A DNA stretch of 64,000 nucleotides from Streptomyces endophytica (GCF_026153355.1 NZ_CP110636.1:1736001-1800000), one strand, 5' to 3'; counted from the first letter of the stretch, positions 37,730 to 45,989 are shown. Program-made: numbers and translations. The notes: generated by a model not told the origin, from the sequence alone.

Positions 37730-38482
37730 ATGTCGCACCACACCACGCTCCACCTCGGACGCAAGGCAGCCGCCGCCACCGTGATCGCCGCGGCCGCGCT
37801 GGCGCTGACCGCCTGCCAGGGCAATTCCCCGAAGCCCGCCCCCGCGGGCTCTTCGAGCCCCGCGTCGTCCGCCGGGGCGAGCGGTTCGTCCGGGTCGGAT
37901 TCGGGCTCGGGCTCGGGTTCGGGTTCGGGTTCGTCCGGTGGTCAGGGTTCCGGTACGACGTCGGGCGGCGGCTCCCAGTCCGGTAAGAACGGCTCCGGCA
38001 CGGGCGGCAGCGGCGGCTCGGCCTCGCAGACCTCCTCGAAGCACGGCTCCTCCGCCCGCTGCACCACCGGCAGCCTGCAGGCCGGCTGGGGCTCGTCGGG
38101 CGGCGGCATCCCGGACATGCACAGCGACGCGCAGCAGAACGTCACCGTGTGGCTGAAGAACACGGGACACCGCGTCTGCACGATCAGCGGCTTCCCCGGC
38201 GTGCAGCTCAAGGCCAACGACGGCCACTCGATCGACCTTCCGCGCTCCTCGAAGAAGCCGGCGCCGGTGACGCTGCGGCCGGGCGGCTCCGCGGCGTTCA
38301 CCATCACGCTGCTGCCGTCGGTCAGCTCCGAGGACAGGAAGATCGAGCCGGGCACGGTGCTGGTCACGCCGCCGAACGAGAAGCAGCACTTCCAGCTGAA
38401 GTGGCCCTACGGCGGCGCCATCCTGGACCAGTCCGGCGCCACCCACCCGGGCACCTACGTCAACCCGGTCAACGCCGCCTGA
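37730..38482 (+). CDS. DUF4232 lipoprotein with Gly/Ser linker
   Basis: 250 residues. The leader VIAAAALALTAC is a lipobox. About 80 residues of Gly/Ser linker (GSGSGSGSG from a DNA repeat) lead to the DUF4232 domain: SSARCTTGSLQAGWGS, NVTVWLKNTGHRVCTISGFP, GVQLKANDGHSIDLPRSSKK, GGSAAFTITLLPS, YGGAILDQSGATHPGTYVNP. The two conserved Cys (ARCT, RVCT) are present. AGGGGGA precedes ATG 37730. Exported, membrane-tethered; function unknown. Confidence 0.88.
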   Translation: MSHHTTLHLGRKAAAATVIAAAALALTACQGNSPKPAPAGSSSPASSAGASGSSGSDSGSGSGSGSGSSGGQGSGTTSGGGSQSGKNGSGTGGSGGSASQTSSKHGSSARCTTGSLQAGWGSSGGGIPDMHSDAQQNVTVWLKNTGHRVCTISGFPGVQLKANDGHSIDLPRSSKKPAPVTLRPGGSAAFTITLLPSVSSEDRKIEPGTVLVTPPNEKQHFQLKWPYGGAILDQSGATHPGTYVNPVNAA

Positions 38483-38651
38483 CCCCTCGTTCGCCACCCC
38501 CCACCACCGCGCCGGCCGTGCCCTCACACGGTCGGCGCGGTCGTCGTCCGCGCGCTCGGGCCGCCGTACACCCGGCCCCGACAGCACGATCACAGCGCGG
38601 TGTTCCGGGAAGGGGGGCCCGGCTGCCGGGGTCTGCAGCCCCCGGACAGTC

Positions 38652-38722
38652 GGTGTCGGCCGGTGTCGGCCGTGGTCGGCCGGCGTCGGCCGGCGTCGGC
38701 CGGCGTCGGTCGGTGACGGCCG
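38652..38722. repeat. 10-nt tandem repeats (GGCCGGCGTC)
   Basis: About seven imperfect units of GGCCGGYGTC ending at the stop of the TipAL-like gene. No gene seen in 38483-38723. Confidence 0.8.
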
Positions 38723-38723
38723 G

Positions 38724-39485
38724 TCAGCTCAGCCTGGCGTCGGCGTAGGCCGCCATCGCGTCCCGCTGGTACTCGGCCAGGCCGGCGGCGACCCGGTCGT
38801 AGGCCGCGCGCCACGTCGGGTCGTCGACATAGGTCTGCCCGAGGGCCTTGAACGCGGCCGCGCTCGGGGTCCACATCCGGCAGATGCCCTGGTAGTGCGA
38901 CTCGACCTCGGCCTGTACCGCCGGGTCGGTCACCGGCGTCCCGACCCGCAGGAACTCCGCCATGCGCACCATCGCGGCGGTCGCCTCACGCTGCATCGCC
39001 TCCATGTCCGCCTCGCTGAGCGTCGCCGCGAACTGCCCCGACTGCTCCGCCTGCCGGGACCACCGCTCGTCGGCGGCTTCCTCGTGGCGAGCGGTGTCGA
39101 AGCCGACGAACAGGTTCTCCGGGCTACTGATCTTTTCCATGGTGTCGGTGTCCTTGTCATCCTCCAGTTCGGCGATGGTGCGGCCGATCGTGCGGACCAG
39201 CGCATCGAGCCGGTCCCGCTCGGCCGCCAGCCTGCGCATGTGCGCGCGCAGCGCGGCCGCCTGGTCGACCTGGTGCTCCAGAACGTCCGCGATGTCGCGG
39301 AGGCCCAGGCCCAGTTCACGCATCAGCAGGATCTGCTGCAGGCGCAGCAGCTCGGCCTCACCGTAGTGGCGGTGGCCGTTGCTCCCGGTGTACGCGGGGA
39401 CGAGCAGGCCGATGTCGTCGTAGTGCCGCAGGGTCCGGGACGTCACCCCGGACATCCGGGCCACGTCCGCGATCGACCAGGCCAT
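38724..39485 (-). CDS. TipAL-like MerR-family regulator with TipAS domain
   Basis: 253 residues, the same length as TipAL. The MerR helix (WSIADVARMSGVTSRTLRHY, LLVPAYTGSNGHRHYGEAEL) is followed by a dimerisation coiled coil (LEHQVDQAAALRAHMRRLAAERDRL, written in parts) and a TipAS-type C-terminal domain (ENLFVGFDTARHEEAADERW, YDRVAAGLAEYQRDAMAAYA). TipAL binds thiopeptide-like drugs in this domain. Met 116 (codon at 39138-39140) with AAGGA upstream could be an internal start for a TipAS-only form. The region expected to hold the drug-reactive Cys reads CRMWTPSAAA, so covalent capture is doubtful. Confidence 0.88.
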   Translation of the reverse strand: MAWSIADVARMSGVTSRTLRHYDDIGLLVPAYTGSNGHRHYGEAELLRLQQILLMRELGLGLRDIADVLEHQVDQAAALRAHMRRLAAERDRLDALVRTIGRTIAELEDDKDTDTMEKISSPENLFVGFDTARHEEAADERWSRQAEQSGQFAATLSEADMEAMQREATAAMVRMAEFLRVGTPVTDPAVQAEVESHYQGICRMWTPSAAAFKALGQTYVDDPTWRAAYDRVAAGLAEYQRDAMAAYADARLS

Positions 39486-39532
39486 GACCGTGCCCTTTCA
39501 TCGCCGGGCCGGTCTTTCCGGCCTCGAGAACG

Positions 39533-39563
39533 AACGTAGAAGTTGACGCAACGGAAAGCGCAA
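39533..39563 (-). promoter_or_regulatory. MerR-type promoter with 19-bp spacer for the TipAL-like gene
   Basis: On the minus strand TTGCGC, exactly 19 nt, then TACGTT, about 50 nt upstream of the start. A 19-bp spacer is the hallmark of promoters activated by DNA distortion by MerR proteins, so positive autoregulation is likely. Confidence 0.6.
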
Positions 39564-39850
39564 GTCGTTCCGGAGGGGCGGGTTGCTCCCCCGGGGCCCT
39601 GCCCCACGGCCCGTGCACCCACGGCCGGCCGCCCGGCAGCTGGACAACGCAGCATCACCGGCAATGTGCTTGCTGGGATGGGGAATACGTGGCCCCTGCC
39701 CTCGCGTTGCGGCCCCAGCAGGGGGCGCGTGCGACCCTTACGGGATCTGTTCGGCTGTACCCTAGGGGCTGCCGGGCAGGGTGTGCCCTGCGCGCCGTAC
39801 GACCTACGGGATGCCCTACCCGTCGTCGGAGGCCGGGCTCGCCTCGCCGT
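39564..39850. other. Non-coding gap
   Basis: No gene supported between the TipAL-like promoter and the stop of the double GntR gene. Frames are short and without family matches. Confidence 0.45.
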
Positions 39851-40321
39851 TCACTTCTCGCTATCGGGCTGACGAGACGTCACGAAGGACCCCATCCCCG
39901 GCGTGGTGACGATGAGCCCTTCCTCCCGAAGGGCGGCCGTGACCTTACGAACGGTCACGCGCGCGACGCCGAACTCCTGCTCCAGCCGTACCTCGGAGAT
40001 CAGATGCTTCGGCGGGTACGTGCCGTCCGCAATCCGCTCGCGGATCACGTCGGCAATCTGCTCCCACTTGGGACGCTTGAGCTCTCCCCGGAGCTCCTTC
40101 GAAACGAAAGAACCCATTCCCGGCTCGGTGTAGATCAGCCCCTCTGCCCGCAGGCCGCGGTGCACCTTCTGGGCTGTTACCCCAGCAATGCCGAACTCTT
40201 CCTCAAGCTGGAGCACCGAAGGCACGCGGCCGCCGACCGGATACGTGCCATCAGCGATGCGCTCGCGGATCACATCGGCGACTTGGCGCCATCTGGGCCG
40301 GTCCGGGGCGAATTCGATCAA
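39851..40321 (-). CDS. Protein of two tandem GntR winged-helix domains
   Basis: 156 residues composed almost only of two GntR DNA-binding domains. Domain 1 (about 9-74): RWRQVADVIRERIADGTYPV, FGIAGVTAQKVHRGLRAEGL, TEPGMGSFVSKE. Domain 2 (about 83-150): KWEQIADVIRERIADGTYPP, FGVARVTVRKVTAALREEGL, TTPGMGSFVTS. The shared VIRERIADGTYP and PGMGSFV show an internal duplication. There is no effector or dimerisation domain, so one chain could occupy two half-sites, like a built-in dimer. Divergent from the small-protein cassette at 40473. Confidence 0.85.
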   Translation of the reverse strand: MIEFAPDRPRWRQVADVIRERIADGTYPVGGRVPSVLQLEEEFGIAGVTAQKVHRGLRAEGLIYTEPGMGSFVSKELRGELKRPKWEQIADVIRERIADGTYPPKHLISEVRLEQEFGVARVTVRKVTAALREEGLIVTTPGMGSFVTSRQPDSEK

Positions 40322-40369
40322 TTGAGCACGCTAAGCAAGCCGCTGTACGGCGAGCGAGATATTTCAGTG

Positions 40370-40397
40370 GTAGACACCTATAGCACCCGTAGATATG
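40370..40397. promoter_or_regulatory. Candidate operator of direct repeats between the double GntR gene and the cassette
   Basis: GTAGACACC at 40370 and GTAGATATG at 40389, 19 nt apart in direct orientation, in an A+T-richer patch of the 151-bp divergent gap. GATATTTC precedes them. Direct repeats would suit a protein with two fused winged helices; unproven. Confidence 0.4.
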
Positions 40398-40472
40398 CTG
40401 GCGGACGAAAAGACCCCGGCGGGTGCGCCAACACCCCCGGGGCATGGCCAACGCTGCACAAGGAGCGTCGAC

Positions 40473-40706
40473 ATGCTGAACCTTATGCGCCGAGCCCTCG
40501 CCCGGTTAAGGGCACGGCGTCACCCCGCCGCCCTCGCCCTCCCCAAGCCACCCGGTCACCACGCACCTCAACGCCCGCCCCACCACCCCGAATCCCCCCT
40601 CGACGGCGACGCCTCCCGGCTCGTACGCCCCTACCTCCTCGCCCACGAGCAGCAACAGGCCCGCCGGGAACGGGCCTTTCTGCGCGAGATGGCGGTGACT
40701 TCATGA
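40473..40706 (+). CDS. Small basic protein, gene 1 of the paired cassette (copy B)
   Basis: 77 residues from ATG 40473 with AAGGAG at ideal spacing. Arg-rich N-terminus (NLMRRALARLRARRHPAALA), a Pro/His-rich middle, and the shared core SRLVRPYLLAHEQQQARRER matching GEDAHLVRPYV of copy A. The stop overlaps the next start (ATGA), exactly as in copy A. Function unknown. Confidence 0.72.
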   Translation: MLNLMRRALARLRARRHPAALALPKPPGHHAPQRPPHHPESPLDGDASRLVRPYLLAHEQQQARRERAFLREMAVTS

Positions 40707-40984
40707 GGCGTAGCGGGATGCGGCTGCTGCCCTGGAGTGGGCCGGACGGGCAGCCCTGTTATCTCTCCACCGACCACAGCGGCGGGTTTCTCTCACAGCT
40801 CGCCGACGACATGGAAGAGGTGCAGGTGAGCACCGGCGAGGAAGTGTTGGCGCGGGCGACCGAACTGCTGCGGGAGCCGGCAAGGCCGTCCGTCGACGAG
40901 CTCCGGTTCTGTGTCCACAGGCTGTGTGAAGCGCTGCGGGATGCGCTGCGGATCGTCGAGAGCCGGGGCGGACGAACCGGCTAG
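40703..40984 (+). CDS. Conserved small protein, gene 2 of the paired cassette (copy B)
   Basis: 93 residues. MRLLPWSGPDGQPCYLSTDH, SGGFLS, LADDMEEVQ and a C-terminal ALRDALRIVESRGGRTG match gene 2 of copy A position by position, although the middle (EEVLARATELLREPARPSVD) differs. Translation is coupled to gene 1. A strong terminator follows, so the cassette is a complete two-gene unit. Confidence 0.82.
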   Translation: MRRSGMRLLPWSGPDGQPCYLSTDHSGGFLSQLADDMEEVQVSTGEEVLARATELLREPARPSVDELRFCVHRLCEALRDALRIVESRGGRTG

Positions 40985-41006
40985 CACCTGAAGAGCGCAA
41001 GAGAGC

Positions 41007-41036
41007 GGGGCCCGGCGGTTGTTACCGCCGGGCCCC
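41007..41036 (+). terminator. Terminator of cassette copy B
   Basis: Perfect 13-bp stem GGGGCCCGGCGGT / ACCGCCGGGCCCC with a TGTT loop and a short T-rich tail (GTCTTCG), 22 nt after the stop. Confidence 0.88.
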
Positions 41037-41047
41037 GTCTTCGTAAG

Positions 41048-41085
41048 ACCGAGAACCGAGAACCGAGAACCGAGAACCGAGATCT
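41048..41085. repeat. 7-nt tandem repeat CGAGAAC
   Basis: Four perfect units plus a variant (CGAGATC), between the cassette terminator and the convergent small gene. Confidence 0.85.
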
Positions 41086-41124
41086 GGGATCCGGGAACCG
41101 TGAACTGGAACCAAGGGCGACTGG

Positions 41125-41343
41125 TTACGACAGCGCCAGCCATGCCGCGCCCGCGATGACCACGAGGGCGACGATGACGCCGACGATGACGCCCACGCGG
41201 GGGCCGGCCGACTGCTGGGGGGCCGGGGCGCGGCGGCCGCCGGTCTGGGGGGTGCCGCCCTCGTCCACGAAGGCACGGAACATCTGCGTGTTGCCCGCCG
41301 GGTCGTAGTTCCCGTCGGCCTGGTTCTGCGGGTTGGTCGCCAT
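41125..41343 (-). CDS. 72-residue tail-anchored small protein
   Basis: ATG 41343 (MATNPQNQADGNYDPAGNTQ), then a polar region and a C-terminal membrane helix (RVGVIVGVIVALVVIAGAAWLAL) ending two residues before the stop. A tail anchor of this kind places a small cytoplasmic domain on the membrane. Divergent from the MarR gene; no family recognised. Confidence 0.75.
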   Translation of the reverse strand: MATNPQNQADGNYDPAGNTQMFRAFVDEGGTPQTGGRRAPAPQQSAGPRVGVIVGVIVALVVIAGAAWLALS

Positions 41344-41610
41344 GAGGCAGGACCCTAGCGAACCGGGGACCCGGGGGCACCCCTGGGGCGCGTGTGGGGC
41401 GGCCCCCGGAGGAGGGGGACGGGTGGGTCGATGGGGAGAGCCCGCCGCGTGAGGTGTGCCACTTGTGAGTGTTGTGGTCGCGTTGTGGCGATATGGACGG
41501 AGGTCCGGCACACCCCCGCGGACCTGCGACGTTGAGCGAACCGGCCAATCATTGACGGATTCGCGACAAGAGCTTGGGCCAGCTTTTGCCTGCACATGCC
41601 ACCCATTCGT

Positions 41611-41652
41611 TTGCCTTCAGCAACCAACTGTGCGTATGGTTGCCCCAAGCAA
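41611..41652. promoter_or_regulatory. 42-bp palindromic operator upstream of the MarR operon
   Basis: Perfect symmetric pattern TTGC-N5-GCAACCA-N10-TGGTTGC-N5-GCAA, two nested inverted repeats with identical spacing on each side. It covers an in-frame ATG at 41636, which argues against that start. Very probably the autoregulatory MarR site. Confidence 0.75.
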
Positions 41653-41698
41653 CAAAAGACGTGCGATCGAGCTGAGCGATGGATGGGTGGAGGAGCCG

Positions 41699-42172
41699 GT
41701 GGCCGCTCACAGTCATTACGAGGAGCTGGCCAGGCAACTCAGCGCCATCGGGGCCGTGAAGCGGGAGATGGGGCGGATCCTGCCCCAGGACTGCCCGCCC
41801 GCCTCGGCCGCCGTGCTCACCCTTCTCGACCGGCACGGCGAGATGCGGATGAGTCAGCTGGCCGAGCTGATGGCGATCGACATGTCCGTCACCAGCCGGC
41901 ACGTGGCGCACGTCTGCGAGCGCGGCTGGATCGAGCGTGAGCCCGATCCGGCGGACAAGCGGTCGCGGCTGCTGCGCCTGACCCCGAGCGGCACGGAGGT
42001 GCTCCAGGAGCTCTCCGAGCGCTACACCGCCGCGCTCGCCCGGTATCTCGGCGACTGGAGCGACGACGACGTCGGTCTCCTCAACGAGCTGCTCGCCCGG
42101 CTCCGTACGAGCTTCGGCGACTGCCGGACCCGGGCACACCACGACTTCAGCACCCGTACACCCGCAGGATGA
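41699..42172 (+). CDS. MarR-family regulator of the exporter/YceI operon
   Basis: 157 residues from GTG 41699, which has GGAGGAG just upstream; ATG 41636 lies inside the operator and is less likely. Winged helix: ASAAVLTLLDRHGEMRMSQL, AELMAIDMSVTSRHVAHVCE, GWIEREPDPADKRSRLLRLT. It is the first gene of an operon with the exporter fusion (12 bp gap). MarR proteins of this position usually repress the exporter until a phenolic or lipophilic ligand binds. Confidence 0.9.
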   Translation: MAAHSHYEELARQLSAIGAVKREMGRILPQDCPPASAAVLTLLDRHGEMRMSQLAELMAIDMSVTSRHVAHVCERGWIEREPDPADKRSRLLRLTPSGTEVLQELSERYTAALARYLGDWSDDDVGLLNELLARLRTSFGDCRTRAHHDFSTRTPAG

Positions 42173-42183
42173 AAAGGAACCAC

Positions 42184-44811
42184 ATGGCTACGACCACACC
42201 AGCCGGTGTGCGGGGCGGCCACGCCAAGCATGGAGGCGGTCATCACCACGCCTCCGACGGGGCCCCCATGACGCACCGTCAGATCATGGAGGCGCTGTCC
42301 GGGCTGCTGCTCGGCATGTTCGTCGCCATCCTCTCGTCGACGATCGTCTCCAACGCGCTGCCCGAGATCATTCACGACCTCGACGGCGGGCAGAGCGCCT
42401 ACACCTGGGTCGTGACCGCCTCGCTGCTGGCGATGACGGCGACCACGCCCCTGTGGGGCAAGCTCTCCGACCTGTTCAGCAAGAAGCTGCTGGTGCAGTT
42501 CGCGCTGATCATCTACGTCGCGGGCTCGGTCGTCGCCGGTCTGTCGCAGAACACGGGCATGCTGATCGCCTGCCGTGTCGTGCAGGGCATAGGCGTGGGC
42601 GGTCTGTCCGCCCTGGCCCAGATCGTGATGGCCGCGATGATCTCGCCGCGCGAGCGCGGCCGGTACAGCGGCTACCTCGGCGCCACCTTCGCCGTCGCCA
42701 CCGTCGGCGGTCCGCTGCTCGGCGGCGTCATCACCGACACCGACTGGCTCGGCTGGCGCTGGTGCTTCTACGTGGGTGTGCCGTTCGCGGTGATCGCCCT
42801 GATCGTGCTGCAGAAGACCCTGAAGCTCCCGGTCGTCAAGCGCGAGGGCGTCAAGGTCGACTGGGCGGGCGCGTTCTTCATCAGCGCGGCGGTCTCGCTG
42901 CTGCTGGTGTGGGTGACGCTGGCCGGCGACAAGTACGACTGGATGTCGTGGCAGACCGCCGCGATGGTCGGCGGCGCGGTGGTGCTCGGCGCGGTCTTCG
43001 TCTTCGTCGAGACCAAGGCCACGGAGCCGATCATCCCGCTGCGGCTGTTCCGCAACAAGACGATCACCCTGGCGTCGGTGGCCTCGCTGTTCGTCGGTGT
43101 CGCGATGTTCACCGGCACCGTCTTCTTCAGCCAGTACTTCCAGCTGGCGCGCGGCAAGTCGCCGACGATGTCCGGCATCATGACGATCCCGATGATCGGC
43201 GGGCTGTTCATCTCCTCGACCGTCTCGGGTCAGGTCATCACCAAGACCGGCCGCTGGAAGGCCTGGCTGGTCTCCGGTGGTGTGCTGCTGACCGCCGGCC
43301 TCGGCCTGCTGAGCAGCATCCGCTACGACACCGAGTACTGGCACATCGCGATCTTCATGGCGCTGATGGGTCTCGGCATCGGCATGATGATGCAGAACCT
43401 GGTGCTCGCCACGCAGAACCAGGTGGCCCCGTCGGACCTCGGCTCCGCCTCGTCCGTCGTGACCTTCTTCCGCTCCCTCGGTGGTGCGGTGGGCGTCTCG
43501 GCCCTCGGTGCGGTGCTCGCCAACCGCGTCACCCACTACGTCAAGGACGGGCTCGCCGAGCTCGGTCCCAAGGCCGCCAAGGCCGCCGCGCACGCCGCCG
43601 GCAACAGCGGCGGCATCCCGGACCTGGACGCCCTCCCGGCGCCGCTGCGCACCGTCATGGAGAGCGCCTACGGCCACGGTGTCGCCGATGTGTTCCTCTA
43701 CGCGGCGCCCTGCGCGCTGCTCGCCTTCCTCTTCACCCTGTTCATCAAGGAGGTCGCGTTGAAGACGCGTGGCGGACTGGCCCAGAGCTCGGAGGGCGCC
43801 CAGGGCGCGGAGAGCGGCGCGGCCGCGCCGTCGTCGGCGAGCCCGCCGGTGACCCCGTCGGAGGCGACCCTTCCGCTGCAGGCGGGCGCCGCCGCGGAGG
43901 GCACGTCCGGGGAGCGGGAGCCCGTACTCGTCAGTGCCGCGCCGGTGACCTCGGACGACGGCGGCCACACCCCCTCGTGGGCGCAGCCGGCCGCGCAGCC
44001 CCTGCAGGGCTACGCCTCGGCCGGTGGCGGCGACGCCGTGCCCGCCGGGCCGTCCGTCCACGGCTTCGTGCGCAACGCGGAGGGCCACCCCGTCCCGCGC
44101 TCCGCGGTCACGCTGATCTCGCTCGGCGGCCGTCAGCTCGGCCGGGCGGTCGCCCAGGCCAACGGTTCGTACGTCCTGGACGCCCCCGGCGCCGGCTCGT
44201 ACGTGCTGATCGCGGCGGCCGACGGGCACCAGCCGCAGGCCTCCACGGTCGTCGTCGGCGACCAGCCGTACGGCTACGACATCCTGCTCAGCGGCACCAG
44301 CGGCCTCGGCGGCCAGGTGCGCAGCGCGGTCACCGGCGAGCCGGTGGTGGACGCCATGGTCGTCGTCACCGACGTCCGCGGCGAGGTGCTGGCCACCGGG
44401 AAGACCGGCGCCGAGGGGTACTTCTCCTTCGACGAGCTGGCCCCCGGCACCTTCACGGTCGCGGTGAACGCCGCCGGCTACCGGCCGGCCGCGCTGCCGG
44501 TCGAGATCGGCGGCCAGGGCACCACCCGCATCGAGGTCGAGCTGCTGTCCGGCGCGCGGGTGCAGGGCGTCGTACGGGCCGGTGCGGACCGCCGCCCGCT
44601 GCCCGACGCCCGGGTGACGCTGGTGGACGCGGCCGGCAACGTCGTGGCCACCTCGACCACCGGTGAGGACGGCGCGTACGCCTTCACCGACCTGGACGCC
44701 GGTGACTACACGGTCATCGCGAGCGGCTACCCGCCGCTGGCCACCGGTCTCGCGGTCGACGCCCGCGGGGTGGACGGCTACGACGTCCAGCTCGCCCACC
44801 CCGGGGACTGA
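42184..44811 (+). CDS. 14-TM MFS exporter fused to three carboxypeptidase-regulatory-like domains
   Basis: 875 residues. Residues about 30-525 are a DHA2/EmrB-type proton antiporter: ALSGLLLGMFVAILSSTIVS, LWGKLSDLFSKKLL, CRVVQGIGVGGLSALAQIVM, GLGIGMMMQNLVLATQNQVA, FFRSLGGAVGVSALGAVL. After a 90-residue Pro/Ala linker come three Ig-like domains of about 80 residues (about 620-875): VHGFVRNAEGHPVPRSAVTL, LGGQVRSAVTGEPVVDAMVV, VQGVVRAGADRRPLPDARVT, each with a GxY-F/L-D-xPG-YT turn. Such domains are normally extracellular or carried by secreted enzymes. AAAGGAA precedes ATG 42184. A YceI gene with the same domain follows. Confidence 0.93.
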   Translation: MATTTPAGVRGGHAKHGGGHHHASDGAPMTHRQIMEALSGLLLGMFVAILSSTIVSNALPEIIHDLDGGQSAYTWVVTASLLAMTATTPLWGKLSDLFSKKLLVQFALIIYVAGSVVAGLSQNTGMLIACRVVQGIGVGGLSALAQIVMAAMISPRERGRYSGYLGATFAVATVGGPLLGGVITDTDWLGWRWCFYVGVPFAVIALIVLQKTLKLPVVKREGVKVDWAGAFFISAAVSLLLVWVTLAGDKYDWMSWQTAAMVGGAVVLGAVFVFVETKATEPIIPLRLFRNKTITLASVASLFVGVAMFTGTVFFSQYFQLARGKSPTMSGIMTIPMIGGLFISSTVSGQVITKTGRWKAWLVSGGVLLTAGLGLLSSIRYDTEYWHIAIFMALMGLGIGMMMQNLVLATQNQVAPSDLGSASSVVTFFRSLGGAVGVSALGAVLANRVTHYVKDGLAELGPKAAKAAAHAAGNSGGIPDLDALPAPLRTVMESAYGHGVADVFLYAAPCALLAFLFTLFIKEVALKTRGGLAQSSEGAQGAESGAAAPSSASPPVTPSEATLPLQAGAAAEGTSGEREPVLVSAAPVTSDDGGHTPSWAQPAAQPLQGYASAGGGDAVPAGPSVHGFVRNAEGHPVPRSAVTLISLGGRQLGRAVAQANGSYVLDAPGAGSYVLIAAADGHQPQASTVVVGDQPYGYDILLSGTSGLGGQVRSAVTGEPVVDAMVVVTDVRGEVLATGKTGAEGYFSFDELAPGTFTVAVNAAGYRPAALPVEIGGQGTTRIEVELLSGARVQGVVRAGADRRPLPDARVTLVDAAGNVVATSTTGEDGAYAFTDLDAGDYTVIASGYPPLATGLAVDARGVDGYDVQLAHPGD

Positions 44812-45045
44812 CCCGGGGCCCGGGCCCGTACGGAATGACGACGGAGCAACCCGGGCAGCAAGACCCCGGGCCGGGACGCGCGGTGAGCGGAGACGCGTTC
44901 CGGACCGGACCCCAGGACTCCGGCGGCGGTGTGGCGCACAGGCAGGGGACGGCCTGCACGCCGCCGCCGGGGTCCGACACCCCCGGGCTCCCGGACCCGC
45001 CAGGGCCCGGAGCCGGGGCACCACCAGCAACACACGGGAGAGGCA

Positions 45046-45888
45046 ATGACTTCGACGGGCGCGGGAGCCGCGGGCGTGCGGGCGCAGGTCCGCACACGGG
45101 ACGGCTGGGCGGTGCAGCACGCCGTGCTGACCGTCACCGACATGACGGGCACGCAGGTGCTGCGTGCCGCGGCGGACGAGGACGGTGCCATCCGCAGCGA
45201 GGCGCCGCTGCCCGCCGGCCCGTACACGGTCATCGTGACGGCCGTCGGCTACGCACCGGTCGCCTCCAGCGCGATCGTGACGGCGAGCGGCCGGATGGAG
45301 GTGGGCAACGTCGTGCTGGCCCGGCAGGGCGGGGCCGAGCTGCCGCCGCCCGGTGCCTGGACCATCGACCCGATGCACTCCACGGTGGGCGCGGTCGCCC
45401 AGCACCTGGGGATCTCCAGCGTGCACGGCCGGTTCACGGAGTTCAGCGGCCGCATCGAGATCGCCGAGGACCTCGGGAAGTCGCGGGTCGACGCGGTCAT
45501 CAAGGCGTCGTCGATCGACACCGGCAACGGGATGCGGGACGGGCATCTGCGCAACGAGGACTTCCTCAACGTCGAGGTGTACCCGGAGATCACCTACCGC
45601 AGCACCGGGCTGTCACCGGCCGGCCCGGACCGCTGGACCGTGCACGGCGACCTGTCGCTGCACGGCGTCATCCGCGCGGTGGACCTCGACCTCAGCTACC
45701 TCGGCACCGGCCCGGACCCGTGGGGCGGCGTCCGCGCGGCCTTCCGCGCCACCGCCGAACTGCGGCGCGAGGACTTCAAGATGAACTACAACCAGGTCGT
45801 GGCCGCGGGAATCGCGGCGATCGGCACCACCCTGAAGGTCGAACTGGACATCCAGGCGGTGCAGGGGGAGAACTTGCCGATGGCGTGA
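45046..45888 (+). CDS. YceI-family protein with N-terminal carboxypeptidase-regulatory-like domain
   Basis: 280 residues. Residues 8-95 repeat the domain seen in the exporter (VRAQVRTRDGWAVQHAVLTV, LPAGPYTVIVTAVGYAPVAS). Residues about 105-280 are YceI, a lipocalin-like barrel that binds polyisoprenoid or amphiphilic ligands: WTIDPMHSTVGAVAQHLGIS, VHGRFTEFSGRIEI, SSIDTGNGMRDGHLRNEDFL, EDFKMNYNQVVAAGIAAIG. No signal peptide is visible, so it appears cytoplasmic unless exported otherwise. GGGAGAGG precedes ATG 45046. Likely a ligand-binding partner of the exporter. Confidence 0.9.
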   Translation: MTSTGAGAAGVRAQVRTRDGWAVQHAVLTVTDMTGTQVLRAAADEDGAIRSEAPLPAGPYTVIVTAVGYAPVASSAIVTASGRMEVGNVVLARQGGAELPPPGAWTIDPMHSTVGAVAQHLGISSVHGRFTEFSGRIEIAEDLGKSRVDAVIKASSIDTGNGMRDGHLRNEDFLNVEVYPEITYRSTGLSPAGPDRWTVHGDLSLHGVIRAVDLDLSYLGTGPDPWGGVRAAFRATAELRREDFKMNYNQVVAAGIAAIGTTLKVELDIQAVQGENLPMA

Positions 45889-45945
45889 GGCGGAGCGTAC
45901 GTGGGATCTCGTGGGGCCGAAACGGGCCGCGTAGAGATCCTGCGC

Positions 45946-45966
45946 CGCGCTACTGGACGTAGCGCG
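45946..45966. terminator. Bidirectional terminator hairpin
   Basis: Eight-bp perfect stem CGCGCTAC / GTAGCGCG with a TGGAC loop between the convergent YceI (stop 45888) and FG-GAP (stop 45990) genes. A weaker GGATCTC...GAGATCC hairpin precedes it. Confidence 0.6.
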
Positions 45967-45989
45967 AACGCCTCGCCACGTAAGGACGG

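Noticed and set aside
42022..45546. 1174-codon minus-strand frame opposite the exporter operon
   Set aside because: Composition is His/Arg/Gln-rich with no signature; it mirrors the codon bias of the real plus-strand genes.
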